A stretch of 60,340 nt of DNA from Gemmatimonadota bacterium. GTDB taxonomy: Bacteria; Latescibacterota; UBA2968; GCA-2709665. Shown here piece after piece: positions 26,188 through 35,871 of this stretch. Location: the NCBI GenBank assembly GCA_028873695.1, contig JAPPNU010000020.1:1-60340 (forward strand). Reading direction: 5' to 3'. The position numbers and the translations under genes are program-made. Positions within the stretch are counted from its first letter, which is position 1; the number at the start of each line of letters is the position of its first letter. Under the pieces are notes generated by a model, which made no database searches, was not told the DNA's origin, and was given only the letters and a program-made list of their open reading frames with translations.

Positions 26188-27231
26188 CTATCGGTGTTCC
26201 ATAAGCACACGAAATCCCGTGCGACTGCGTATACCACTCCTTCGGACAGCAGACCGTACTTCTTGGGCGTCATCAATATAGGAACCCCCTTTGATGACTA
26301 TATATGCGTCAGGATATGCGTACCCGAACAATTCAGAATGAGAAGGGTTGTCAGGGCCTGTGGGATCGGTCTGCGTCTGTCCTGAATACGAACCATAAAC
26401 ATCCTGCACCCATTCCCATACATTTCCGTGCATATCATATAGGCCCCAAGGATTCGCAAAAACACCGCCTGTTTCCTGCGGCTCCGGGTTTCCATATGCG
26501 ATAATCCCGTTTTCCAGAACCGTGGCGCTCCGCGAGTTTTCGTAATAGCGAGCGTAACTCTCGAGCTGACTCTCATCTTCACCAAACGACCATGTTGTTC
26601 TAGTGCCAGCTCTACACGCATATTCCCATTCCGCCTCCGTCGGCAATCGGAAAATCTCCCTTCTCTCATTCTCGTTCATTCTGCGCAAAAACAACTGTAC
26701 ATCCCGCCATTCCATGTTAAAGGCCGGGTAGTTAGCTTTTTCCGGATCTCCGGATGCGCCGAACGTCGCCCAGGGACGGGTGTTCATGATGCTCTCCCAC
26801 TGTGCCTGCGTAAGTTCGTACTTGGCCAGGTAGAATCCCTTTGTGATCGTGACTTGATGTTGGGGGCCCTCGTCATCGTCCCGACCGGTCTCAGAATCGG
26901 GAGACCCCATCAGAAAACGGCCTGGCTGTATCCAGACCATCTCCAGCTTCGCACCGCCGGGTAGCGTCACCGCAATATCCTCTTCCGGCATACCGTCCCC
27001 GAAACGCTGCGCAAAGAGAATGAAATCCGGAAAATCGACATTTCCGCTGCCGTCGAGATCGAAACCGGATTGATTCGACCCGAACGCCTGCGCGAACAGA
27101 ATGAAATCCCCAAAGTCCACAATACCATTGGCGTCGAAATCGGCGTTACGGGAGGCTTGGGCGATCAAAAGCTGCTTCGAAACCAACAGCGCTCCGACGG
27201 CAAGCAACGCGAAAATTGCATTTCGTCTCAT
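26188..27231 (-). CDS. EF-hand (dockerin-like) SUMF1-domain protein, copy 4 of 4
   Basis: The product has 347 residues. The ATG at 27231 has AGGAG about 11 bases upstream, within a leader shared by copies 2-4. Residues 1-27 are a signal peptide (AIFALLAVGALLVSKQLLIA). Residues 30-78 hold two calcium-loop motifs, DFDANGIVDFGDF and DLDGSGNVDFPDF, spaced like a type I dockerin pair. Residues about 85-345 are a formylglycine-generating-enzyme (SUMF1/FGE-sulfatase) fold: MVWIQPGRFLMGS, FYLAKYELTQAQWESIM, RLPTEAEWEYACRAG, NPWGLYDMHGNVWEWVQD, GGSYIDD...VRSAVRRSG and GFRVL. The catalytic Cys pair of true FGE is missing in the GGS-to-GFR segment, so sulfatase activation is unlikely; binding or a non-FGE role is more probable. 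Lies about 110 bases upstream of the class A gene. Confidence 0.87.
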   Translation of the reverse strand: MRRNAIFALLAVGALLVSKQLLIAQASRNADFDANGIVDFGDFILFAQAFGSNQSGFDLDGSGNVDFPDFILFAQRFGDGMPEEDIAVTLPGGAKLEMVWIQPGRFLMGSPDSETGRDDDEGPQHQVTITKGFYLAKYELTQAQWESIMNTRPWATFGASGDPEKANYPAFNMEWRDVQLFLRRMNENERREIFRLPTEAEWEYACRAGTRTTWSFGEDESQLESYARYYENSRSATVLENGIIAYGNPEPQETGGVFANPWGLYDMHGNVWEWVQDVYGSYSGQTQTDPTGPDNPSHSELFGYAYPDAYIVIKGGSYIDDAQEVRSAVRRSGIRSRTGFRVLMEHR

Positions 27232-27439
27232 TTCACACAAATCTCCTGCTGATCAACGAACCACGACGTGTGCGATTCGGCATATGACGTGTCTATGACC
27301 GGTACCATTATCGATAAGGAGATTCACAGCTCCTGATAGAATCTATCTCACTGCTGTCCAAGAACCGTGGGATTCTCAGATAGATGGTTCGAAAAGTGGC
27401 TTCAATTCACGATCTTGTACGGATCTGACCCGGATAACG

Positions 27440-27960
27440 CAAACCAGGTTGCCATCGGTCGGTGTTTGTTGCAACCCATGTTATTCTGAGCGGAGTCGAA
27501 GCATCTTTCGCCGCTTCCGTCCCGCGCTGCAGGCGGACGTGCTGCCTCTCAGGTATCGACACGTGAAAATCGCACGGGGATGAACCGATGCTGCGGTAGA
27601 TCCTTCGTCGGCCTGAAGGCTTCCTCTGGATGACAGTGGGAAGCCACGTGCATGACAATCCTAAAACATGTCATTCTGAGCGCGCTCGCCTCCTCAGGAT
27701 GACATGTTCTGCGAAGGTATGGGCTCAGCGTTTCGCCGACGGTAATCGCTCAATCAGAGCGCAGCGAAGAATCTCCCGTATTCTCGATTGTCCATGTAGT
27801 ACATGCCATATGTAGATGAACTTGTGCGCGGACACATTGCCTGCCTGACGGCCTCCTCAACAAGACAGTCTTCTCGAAGGTAGGACCGACTCGTTTCGCC
27901 AATGTTTGTGGACTATTTTACCAGCCATTCAATACGCGTATTTTCGCGATTATCGTAGTT
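27440..27960. repeat. Repeat-filled gap with CATTCTGAGCG-type units, copy 2
   Basis: The gap 27232-27990 has no convincing gene. It holds the block 27515-27640 matching 12258-12380, and CATTCTGAGCG units near 27480, 27675 and 27755 (the last with GCAGCGAAGAATCTCCCGTA, as at 12500). It separates SUMF1-like copy 4 from copy 3, whereas the other copies are only about 120-140 bases apart. Confidence 0.75.
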
Positions 27961-27990
27961 AATCAGATCCGTCTTGGGACAGGTGTGAAT

Positions 27991-29019
27991 CTATCTGTAT
28001 TCCATCAACAAGCGAAATCCGGTGAAGTCGTTTGGCACCCACCCGACCGATCGGGAAGCCGACCGTATCCACTCGGGGCGGTCGAAACTGGATCCTCCTC
28101 GTTCGACGTGGCTGCCACTAGGAATGCGACTTCCGGTGGGACCGTCTGGCCCCATGGGATCGATCTGCGCCGGTTCTGAATATGGACCGTAGTAATCCTG
28201 CACCAACTCCCGCACATTCCCGTGCATATCGTACAGGCCCCAGGGGTTTGGAAATACACCTCCTGTTTCCTGAACCTCCGGGCTTCCGTAGGTAATGCTT
28301 CCGTCATTCCTAACGATCGTCGTTCGTGAGTTCTCATAATAACGTGCGAAATCGGCGATTCGGGTGGAATCCTCACCGAACGACCAGCGGGTCGTCGTGC
28401 CGGCCCTGCAAGCATATTCCCACTCCGCCTCCGTGGGCAATCGGAAGACGTCCTTTCCTTCCGCATCGTTCAGTTTGCGGATGAATGTCTCGACGTGCTG
28501 CCAGCGCATTCTGTTGGCCGGAAAGTTCCCCCGGTCCTGAGAAACCGATCCCGTAACCCAGGGACTCGTATTCATTACGCTTTCCCACTGCGCCTGCGTG
28601 ACTTCGTATTTTCCGAGGTAGAATCCCCTTGTGATCGTGACCTGATGTTGGGGACCCTCGTGATCCTCCCTTCCGGATTCAGAATCGGGCGATCCCATCA
28701 GGAACCTGCCAGGCTGGATCCAGACCATCGCCAGCTTCACATCGCCGGGAAGCGTAATGGAGATGTTCTCTTCCGGCGCGCCCTCTCCGAACTGCTTCGC
28801 AAAGAGAATAAAGTCCGGAAAATCCACGTTCCCGTTGCCGTCTAGATCGAAATTGGACTGATCCGACCCGAAAGCCTGAGCGAAGAGGATAAAATCACCG
28901 AAATCCACAATACCATTGGCGTCGAAATCGGCGTCACTGGCGGACTGGGCTTCTGGATGTTCGTGCATACTTAGCATTGTCAATAGGCCACAAATAATGC
29001 CGATTACATTTCGTCTCAT
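27991..29019 (-). CDS. EF-hand (dockerin-like) SUMF1-domain protein, copy 3 of 4
   Basis: The product has 342 residues from the ATG at 29019. The signal region (VIGIICGLLTMLSMHEHPEA) differs from the other copies, while the EF-hand pair (DFDANGIVDFGDF and DLDGNGNVDFPDF) is almost identical. The SUMF1 domain shows MVWIQPGRFLMGS, FYLGKYEVTQAQWESVM, RLPTEAEWEYACRAG, NPWGLYDMHGNVRELVQD and GGSSFDRPEWIRSASRS...GFRLL. No Cys lies between GGS and GFR. Acidic and Asp-rich calcium loops together with export suggest a calcium-stabilised surface protein. Confidence 0.87.
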   Translation of the reverse strand: MRRNVIGIICGLLTMLSMHEHPEAQSASDADFDANGIVDFGDFILFAQAFGSDQSNFDLDGNGNVDFPDFILFAKQFGEGAPEENISITLPGDVKLAMVWIQPGRFLMGSPDSESGREDHEGPQHQVTITRGFYLGKYEVTQAQWESVMNTSPWVTGSVSQDRGNFPANRMRWQHVETFIRKLNDAEGKDVFRLPTEAEWEYACRAGTTTRWSFGEDSTRIADFARYYENSRTTIVRNDGSITYGSPEVQETGGVFPNPWGLYDMHGNVRELVQDYYGPYSEPAQIDPMGPDGPTGSRIPSGSHVERGGSSFDRPEWIRSASRSVGWVPNDFTGFRLLMEYR

Positions 29020-29156
29020 TTCACACAAATCTCCTGCTTGTCAACGAACCACGACGCGTGCGCGATTCGCGATTCGGCATACGACGTCTCTATCGCCCAG
29101 ACCAAACCCAACTGGGCGAGTTCGTATTCTGATAGCCAGGCACGGCGACACGAAGT

Positions 29157-30188
29157 CTATTGATGATCTCGCAACAGACGGAATCCTGTGCGAATGCTCG
29201 TTCCGCTGCGAAGACGTGCCGCCGATCGCAACGCCGGTGGCCTGTCGTTGTGAGAGCCGCCTCGAACGACGTGGTTGATTTCAGGTTGTCCTCCTTCGAC
29301 AGGTACTTCCGGCCCCGTGGGATCTGTCTGCGCTGTTTCCGGATACGGCCCGTAGAAATCCTGGACCCATTCCCGCACGTTCCCGTGCATATCGTACAGG
29401 CCCCAGGGGTTTGGAAATACGCCCCCTGCTTCCTGCGGCTCCGGACTTCCGTAGACAACACGCCCATCTTCCTGTACGGTCGCAGTTCGTGAGTTTTCAA
29501 AATAGCGAGCATAGTCACCCACCCGGATCAAGTCGTCTCCGAAAGACCAGGGCGTCGTCGTCCCTGCCCTGCACGCGTATTCCCACTCCGCTTCAGTGGG
29601 CAATCGGTAAATATCCTTCCCCTCCGTCTCGTTCAATCTGCGAACAAATGTCTCTACGTCTTCCCATCGCACAAAGAAAGCAGGGAAGTTCGCTTTTTCG
29701 GGATCTCCGGATGCTCCCGACCCCGCCCACGGGCGCGTATTCATCACGCTTTCCCATTGTGCCTGCGTGACTTCGTATTTGCCCAGATAGAACCCCTTCG
29801 TGATCGTGACTTCATGCTGGGGACCCTCATCGTCGTCTCTTTCTGGTTCTGTAGTGGGGGAGCCCATCATAAACCTGCCAGGCTGAATCCAGACCATCTC
29901 CAGCTTCGCGCCGCCGGGTAGCGTCACCGCAATATCCTCTTCAGGCATACCCTCCCCGAACCGCATTGCAAACAGGATAAAATCCGGGAAATCCACACTT
30001 CCGCTGCCATTGAGGTCCAAAGTAGATTGATTCGATCCGAATGCCTGAGCGAACAGAATGAAATCTCCGAAATCCACAATACCATTCGCGTCGAAATCCG
30101 CATTACGGGAGGATTGGGCGATCACAATCAGTTTCGCAGTCAGCATCGCTGCAAGGGCAATTAGCGCGATAATTGCATTCCGTCTCAT
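29157..30188 (-). CDS. EF-hand (dockerin-like) SUMF1-domain protein, copy 2 of 4
   Basis: The product has 343 residues from the ATG at 30188. Signal: IIALIALAAMLTAKLIVIAQ. The EF loops are DFDANGIVDFGDF and DLNGSGSVDFPDF; the second loop has N for D at its third position, a permitted calcium ligand. The SUMF1 domain ends GGSHNDRPPALRSAARLRSG and GFRLL, with a longer region of identity to copy 4 (shared EDIAVTLPGGAKLEMVWIQP and ASGDPEKAN). This suggests copies 2 and 4 are the closest pair. Upstream leader conserved with copies 3 and 4. Confidence 0.87.
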   Translation of the reverse strand: MRRNAIIALIALAAMLTAKLIVIAQSSRNADFDANGIVDFGDFILFAQAFGSNQSTLDLNGSGSVDFPDFILFAMRFGEGMPEEDIAVTLPGGAKLEMVWIQPGRFMMGSPTTEPERDDDEGPQHEVTITKGFYLGKYEVTQAQWESVMNTRPWAGSGASGDPEKANFPAFFVRWEDVETFVRRLNETEGKDIYRLPTEAEWEYACRAGTTTPWSFGDDLIRVGDYARYFENSRTATVQEDGRVVYGSPEPQEAGGVFPNPWGLYDMHGNVREWVQDFYGPYPETAQTDPTGPEVPVEGGQPEINHVVRGGSHNDRPPALRSAARLRSGTSIRTGFRLLRDHQ

Positions 30189-30308
30189 TTCACACAAATC
30201 TCCTGCAAATCAACGAACCACGACGCGTGCGCGATTCAGCATTCGGCGTACAATGTCTCAATGCGCGGGACCAATACCGACAAGGCGATTTACGGATCCA
30301 TACTGATT

Positions 30309-31346
30309 TTACCTGTTTTCCATCAACAAGCGAAATCCGGTGAGGATATTCCGGCGCCAACCACGGTATCTGACAGCCGACCGTATCGCTATAGGACGAT
30401 CTTGGTACGATCCCCCTCTCTCAACGTGGCTGTTATGCGGTGCTTGTCCTTCAGTCGGCCACGCAGGACCCTTCGGATCGATCTGGGGCTCGTCTGAGTA
30501 CGGACCGTAAAAATCCTGCGCCCACTCACGTGCATTCCCGTGCATATCGTATAGCCCCCAGGCGTTCGGAAAGACGCTACCCGTCTCCTGTGCCTCCGGG
30601 CTTCCATACGCTATGCTACCGTCATCTCGAACGATCACCGCCCGTGAGTTTTCGTAATAACGTGCGTAATCCGCGATACGGGTCGAATCCTCTCCGAACG
30701 ACCAGCGGGTTTTCGTACCGGCCCTGCAAGCGTATTCCCATTCCGCTTCCGTCGGTAATCGGAATATATCACTTCCTTCTGCTTCGTTTAATCTGCGAAT
30801 GAAGCCCTCAACGTCTTGCCAGTCCATGTTGACCGCTGGAAGTTTGCTTTTTGTCTGATCTTCTGCAACGCCAGCCCAATTCCAGGGGCGGGAGTTCATT
30901 ACGCTCTCCCATTGAGCCCTGGTCACTTCATATTTACCGAAATAGTATCCTCTTGTGATAGTTACTACACGCTGGGGGCCCTCATCCTCATTTCGACCCG
31001 ACTCAGAATTTGGCGATCCCATCAGGAACCTACCGGGTTGGATCCAGACCATTTCGAGTTTCGCACCGCCGGGTAGTGTCACCGCAATATCCTCTTCCGG
31101 CATACCCTGACCAAACCGTTGCGCGAAGAGGATGAAATCCCGAAAATCGACATTTCCACTTCCGTCGAGATCGAAAGTAGATTGATTCGATCCGAATGCC
31201 TGAGCGAACAGAATGAAGTCCCCGAAGTCCACAATGCCATTGGCGTCGAAGTCCGCATCACGGGCAGATTGGGCCAGGGAAAATTGCCAGGCTGTCAGCA
31301 TCGCGCCAAGGGCAATCAGCACGATAATGTTAGACCGTCTCGACAT
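30309..31346 (-). CDS. EF-hand (dockerin-like) SUMF1-domain protein, copy 1 of 4
   Basis: The product has 345 residues. I start at the ATG at 31346 (AAGGAG 10 bases before it; MSRRSNIIVLIALGAMLTAW is a normal signal), not at the upstream in-frame start. EF loops DFDANGIVDFGDF and DLDGSGNVDFRDF. SUMF1 motifs: MVWIQPGRFLMGS, YYFGKYEVTRAQWESVM, RLPTEAEWEYACRAG, GLYDMHGNAREWAQD and GGSYQDRPIAIRSAVRYRG. It is first in transcription order; its leader differs from the leader shared by the other three, so it may be the parent copy or carry its own promoter. The gap 31347-31648 on its upstream side shows nothing recognisable. Confidence 0.87.
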   Translation of the reverse strand: MSRRSNIIVLIALGAMLTAWQFSLAQSARDADFDANGIVDFGDFILFAQAFGSNQSTFDLDGSGNVDFRDFILFAQRFGQGMPEEDIAVTLPGGAKLEMVWIQPGRFLMGSPNSESGRNEDEGPQRVVTITRGYYFGKYEVTRAQWESVMNSRPWNWAGVAEDQTKSKLPAVNMDWQDVEGFIRRLNEAEGSDIFRLPTEAEWEYACRAGTKTRWSFGEDSTRIADYARYYENSRAVIVRDDGSIAYGSPEAQETGSVFPNAWGLYDMHGNAREWAQDFYGPYSDEPQIDPKGPAWPTEGQAPHNSHVERGGSYQDRPIAIRSAVRYRGWRRNILTGFRLLMENR

Positions 31347-31648
31347 TTCCAGGGCTCCTTCAAACCGCCTGGTGCAGGTAAGTGTGGGCGCCAAAGTTCA
31401 GGTTTCCAGTGACCGACAGTCTTAATTGTGCACCAACACAGCGACTCATCAATTCTATAAATTAAATTCATTTGAAATATTAATCAAGGTTCGGCGGGAT
31501 CGTCCGGATTCAATGAATTGGTCTGTGGGAGGACCCGGGCAACATGCCAACTTTCCTGAATGCCTTGATCTTCAATCAATCACAACGAGGGTGGGGGCAG
31601 ACATTCCTGTCGTGCCCTTCTCTTTTCCCCTGCGTGATATGGACTGTC

Positions 31649-34600
31649 CTATCGTGTGATAACGAACACCACGTCCTTCTCCGCCCTCTCGCCGCTGTTG
31701 CCATCCTCGATTGATACCTTCAGAGAGTATCGGCCTGGAACCTGTTCGGCGAGGTCCAATTCAACATATTCCACTTCCTGTGCTGCCTCCCCCAGCTGTT
31801 CGTACGTAACGGCCAGTTCTTCTCTCTTGCCGGCTTCCCACCGGAAAAGTCGGGAGATGTTGCTCACGTTGCCTGGTGACTCCCTCGATGTGATCGTGTA
31901 GGAGACGTTGTACTTTGTCTGTCCGAACTCATCCTTTTTCAAATTGTAAATCTCGTAGTAGACGAATACGCTCTGGCCCTTCCTGTAAGTTCGGGAAGGC
32001 ATCGGGACGACATATAGGTCTCCTTTGGTGAACCTTCCGGATTTTCTGGTTTCGCCAACCTGCCATGCCAGTTCCAGGTCGCTGATCTGCAGCCCCTCCT
32101 CGCCGTATGGCTCTACGACGACCTGCTGCTGATAGATGCCCATTCGCCCTCTCAGGCGGTCTTGTGACTTCACCTCCAGACGATAGGCGCCGGGCGGCAG
32201 ATTCAGCTTCAGGACATCGGGCGCCATCAGGCCTTCTCCGGCCTGGTTGCCTGCGGCTTCGTAGGTGATCTCACCGGTTTGCCGGTAGACCGTATCCAGC
32301 GACGATGATATGAGCGCCGCATGGTGCGTCAGAACCTGCCGGGTGACGTCCTCTTCCGCAACATAGTGGGCCGGGAGGATGGGGACGCCGTAGTAGATTT
32401 CCAGGAGGCTGCGATCCTCCGCGCCCTTGAAGTCGGCAAGCGAATAGTGGAAATCGAGCGGCGGTGCCTCGTGTCTCGGCGTATAGAAATCTGGCGTGGC
32501 ACGCGCGGCCCGCCGGTACACGGAATGGGGCGCGTGCCTGCTCAGAGAGGCGGACTCGCCTACCGATATGTCGCCCTGGTTCGGCGGAATCGGGGCGTAA
32601 TCGTACGTCCCGGTACCGATTTCGTCGGTAAATGTGATTTCAATGCCGCCGCCTGCATCGGTAAAGATCCACGTCTCCCAGGGTACGGTACTCAGGTCTT
32701 CGCCTGACGTAACCGGGTGATAGTCGCCGAAACCGAGGCGCTCGTCCAGAGACATGATGCCTAATTTCACGGTATCATTTGGTGCCGCTGACGGCTCCGT
32801 TACACCTTCACTGATTGACGCGCTTCCTGCGGTGCCCTGCGAGTTGTCGTTCTCTTCTGGCTCATCTTCAGGCCCCGATGCGGCTGCGTTCCCGACTTCG
32901 ATGTCTTTCAGTTCGTACCACGCACCGTCGAGTTGTTTGAGGCTGCGAACCGGGTATACTGGCCCGACAAATGTGTGCGCGCGGACGTCGCCTTTGTAAA
33001 TGTCGATCGCGAGGCGCTCCTTAACCCGCTGTACCTTCAGGCTCTGTTTGAAGTTGGGATCGTCCGACCTGGACCGGTGATCGGGTTCCCCGAATCGAAC
33101 ATAGACGTCACCTCGTGCATCCCAGGGCTTTTTACTTTTGGAGAACTCCGTGAGCGCGTGCCAGACTCTTCGGTAGTGTTCAAGCAGTCGCTCGTTCACC
33201 TGGGTGGACAGGTCCGGGTCCTTCCCGTTCCAGAAGCGCTTCAGATACGCCGTCCGATCACTGCCAAGGGCTTGGTCGTGAGCTTTCAGCTCTTCGCTTG
33301 ACGCGACAAGCGTTATATCTTCGTATATTGCCTGTCTTTCCGGAGTGAGTTGCGAGACGTAATCCTGGAAGAACCTCATTGCCATATTCAAACTGTCCTG
33401 CTTAATGGCAGAAATTGCAACGATGGGCATCAGCTCGATTGAATTCGGATGTCTTTGGACAAAGTCGAATAAATGGTTCATAATCTTCGAATAATCTCTG
33501 ACTTTCAAGTATGCGATTCCGAGGCTGCGCTGCCCATTTGCATCTTCCGGTCGAAGGGCGAGGTATTTTGTATACCATACAACGGCCTTTTCGAATTCCC
33601 ACGAAAGGTTCAGATAGTAGTCTGCGATCAACAAATAGGCACCGGCATGCTCGGGGTCCAAATCCAGTACTCTTTTCGCTTCCAATTCGGCATCGCGTTC
33701 TTTCATATCATAACGCACTCTAGCCATCTGATACCGGGCATCCACAAACCTCCTATCTTTGATCAATGCTTCAGTGAAATGGTGGATGGCAAAATGCCGT
33801 TGCATGGGCCACGTCTTGTAGAGCATTCCCAGCCCATAATGCGCCTCTGCCTTACTTCCCAGTCTCAGTGCTCGGTGGAACGCTTCCTTCGATTCCTTGA
33901 ATCTCTTCAAAGTCAATAGAATGTGCCCCAGGCTGATATACGCTTCAGAATCCTTCGGTCTTTGGCGTGCGACATTTCGGAAAATCAAGCGCGCCTGTTC
34001 CAGTTTATCCCGGTCCACGGCCAGGTTGCCAAGGGAAACAAGACTGTCTACTCGAGCCGGTTGTAGTACTGATCTCTTCGTGCGAATCCCTTCCGGTCCG
34101 GCGGTGCCGTATATCTGCTCTCGACTGTGCCAGAAACAGGCGAAGACCGGTGCGCCGGGCAACTTTTCGGGCTTGTAAAGATAGTCGCTGAAAAGCTTGT
34201 ATTCGAAGTTCACCGGGCAGGAGAACAGCAAGTCGAGGATCGCGATCTTGTCTTTTCGTTCGTTTCCCGCGGGCGAACCTCCGAGCTTTTCTTGAACCGT
34301 CCATTGATGCAGTTCTTCAAGGTTCGAAGGATCCCTCTCGTCATGGACTCGCTTGAATTCTAGCATCAAGCCCAGCATGCCGGCCAAATGCTCTTGACAT
34401 ATGGTGGATTCCGTTTCGTGTTTTTTCGATTCAATCCAGAATTCACAGACGTTGATATATCTTGTGCAACTCTTCCTGGAAAGGCCGTATTTGGCGGCTT
34501 TGTCGTAGAGGTGTCTAAATGCGCTTCTGGCATTCTTAAACATCCTGTCCGCGTGTTTTTCATTTCCTCTGTGTAGCGCATTCTTGCCGCGTATATAGAG

Positions 34601-35389
34601 GTTGAGACCGGCGCCGATCATGCCCAACAGGGTTTCAGAAGAATCGGTTTGCTCCAAAATGGCAGTAGCAAGCGCCTTCGAGTTGGACTCTATATCCCGG
34701 TTTGCGTTTTCGGACCTGGCTTCTTCCGCTTGCGCCTCACTAATCTCTCCACTGTTGACGTGAATACGGATCGTTTTCGATCCATCCTGAATTCGGCACG
34801 AAACAGACGTTCCATCAGCTGACCACAATACAGGGGGCTTTACTTTGCCGGCATACAGAGGCTTGATGCCGGCTGTTTTGCCCGATACCCATAGGCCAGT
34901 GTTGATTCTTTCGAAAGAATTCCCTCTGTATCCTATGATCGCCAATTTGCGTCCATCGGGAGATGGCGCTATTTCGTCTGGTTGAAAATCATCCGGAAGC
35001 GGCCACAATTCCTCTTCTGCGCCGTCCAGGCTTAATTTCCATATCCCGTTTTTTATAATCGGAAGCGACTGTCCGCCATAGTAGGAGGATGCCCAGACCT
35101 GATTTCGTAAGCTTCGCTCCAGATATATCAGGCCCCCACCATCCGGATCAAAATGGAGATCACCCAATTCTCCAGGGTAAGTCTTGATCCTCGTGGGTCG
35201 GCTATCCCCCTCCAATACCACCCATATCTCCGTCACAGAAACCGCACCCTCACCGCGTTGAAGTCCAAGTGCAAGATCTCCGGTTTCCGACGCTACAGTG
35301 AGTAACTCACGGCCAGACGCTTCGACAGTGCGGGGCAATGACGAAATACAGAACGCAAACACCAGTAGGCTATTCGTAATCCGAGCCAT
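31649..35389 (-). CDS. Large exported propeller-TPR/GWxTD protein (class A)
   Basis: The product has 1246 residues; ATG at 35389 follows AGGAGG by 9 bases. Signal about 1-24 (SLLVFAFCISSLPRTVEA). Residues 35-240 form a propeller-like region (GELGDLHFDPDGGGLIYLER, IAPSPDGRKLAIIGYRG, PVLWSADGTSVSCRIQDG). TPRs at about 476-673 (AYISLGHILLTLKRFKESKE, AIHHFTEALIKDRRFVDARY). GWxTD module near 715-775 (YLKRFWNGKDPDLSTQVNER, PWDARGDVYVRFGEPDH). An acidic linker at about 835 (PEDEPEENDNSQGTAG) replaces the Gly-rich linker of 22286-26074. C-terminal signature FVYYEIYNLKKDEFGQT. The last 300 residues are almost identical to those of 22286-26074 (NISRLFRW, EELAVTYEQ-GEAAQEVEYVE), so the two diverged recently or exchange sequence. 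Confidence 0.87.
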   Translation of the reverse strand: MARITNSLLVFAFCISSLPRTVEASGRELLTVASETGDLALGLQRGEGAVSVTEIWVVLEGDSRPTRIKTYPGELGDLHFDPDGGGLIYLERSLRNQVWASSYYGGQSLPIIKNGIWKLSLDGAEEELWPLPDDFQPDEIAPSPDGRKLAIIGYRGNSFERINTGLWVSGKTAGIKPLYAGKVKPPVLWSADGTSVSCRIQDGSKTIRIHVNSGEISEAQAEEARSENANRDIESNSKALATAILEQTDSSETLLGMIGAGLNLYIRGKNALHRGNEKHADRMFKNARSAFRHLYDKAAKYGLSRKSCTRYINVCEFWIESKKHETESTICQEHLAGMLGLMLEFKRVHDERDPSNLEELHQWTVQEKLGGSPAGNERKDKIAILDLLFSCPVNFEYKLFSDYLYKPEKLPGAPVFACFWHSREQIYGTAGPEGIRTKRSVLQPARVDSLVSLGNLAVDRDKLEQARLIFRNVARQRPKDSEAYISLGHILLTLKRFKESKEAFHRALRLGSKAEAHYGLGMLYKTWPMQRHFAIHHFTEALIKDRRFVDARYQMARVRYDMKERDAELEAKRVLDLDPEHAGAYLLIADYYLNLSWEFEKAVVWYTKYLALRPEDANGQRSLGIAYLKVRDYSKIMNHLFDFVQRHPNSIELMPIVAISAIKQDSLNMAMRFFQDYVSQLTPERQAIYEDITLVASSEELKAHDQALGSDRTAYLKRFWNGKDPDLSTQVNERLLEHYRRVWHALTEFSKSKKPWDARGDVYVRFGEPDHRSRSDDPNFKQSLKVQRVKERLAIDIYKGDVRAHTFVGPVYPVRSLKQLDGAWYELKDIEVGNAAASGPEDEPEENDNSQGTAGSASISEGVTEPSAAPNDTVKLGIMSLDERLGFGDYHPVTSGEDLSTVPWETWIFTDAGGGIEITFTDEIGTGTYDYAPIPPNQGDISVGESASLSRHAPHSVYRRAARATPDFYTPRHEAPPLDFHYSLADFKGAEDRSLLEIYYGVPILPAHYVAEEDVTRQVLTHHAALISSSLDTVYRQTGEITYEAAGNQAGEGLMAPDVLKLNLPPGAYRLEVKSQDRLRGRMGIYQQQVVVEPYGEEGLQISDLELAWQVGETRKSGRFTKGDLYVVPMPSRTYRKGQSVFVYYEIYNLKKDEFGQTKYNVSYTITSRESPGNVSNISRLFRWEAGKREELAVTYEQLGEAAQEVEYVELDLAEQVPGRYSLKVSIEDGNSGERAEKDVVFVITR

Positions 35390-35460
35390 GACGTTTACCT
35401 CCTGTCATTCAAAGACACCTATTGTTCGACAGAAAGCCTGAAACGAAAGACGAGCTTCAA

Positions 35461-35699
35461 ATAGTCACCGCGTCCAACACGTTGAAGCCGGCCGGCGCGA
35501 AATCCCTGTCCGCCCTCAATACGCGCTGGAAGGCTCTTGTACTCCCTTTAGCAGAAACTCGACCAGCCTGCTACTTCGCCGTGTCATAGAGCCTTTCGGC
35601 AAACTGTCTATCGGCGGCGGCAAACGGCGCCCCGAAACAGACTCCGAGACTCAAGAGCACGCATGCCATTGAAGTCAACCTTGTGCGGCGTTTTAGCAT
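35461..35699 (-). pseudogene. 5' fragment of a class B GWxTD gene
   Basis: From an ATG at 35699 the minus strand reads MLKRRTRLTSMACVLLSLGV, then FGAPFAAADRQFAERLYDTAK and a stop. Past the stop the same frame goes on as QAGRVSAKGSTRAFQRVLRA and DRDFAPAGFN. This matches the first 75 residues of 14034-16469 (RLKRRARLTPMAFVFLCLGI, AFQRVLKADSDFAPAHYEIA). Only the signal peptide and the first TPR survive. It lies between the nonsense-mutated class B gene and the class A gene 31649-35389. Confidence 0.75.
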
Positions 35700-35871
35700 A
35701 GCGTTATTTCGCCGGTTCGGCCTGTCGCAAAATGCAACGCGTACGTGGTTTTGGCGAACTCCGAAGCGAAATCCAAAGCCGATACGCCTATTTATATTGA
35801 AGCACATACGCAGCCTGACCCACGTTATAAACCTATTGATTTCGCATTGCACATGCCACGACCCACGGATC

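Noticed and set aside
26188..31346. SUMF1-like proteins as true formylglycine-generating enzymes
   Set aside because: The Cys pair required by known FGEs is missing in all four copies, and no sulfatase gene is in the window.
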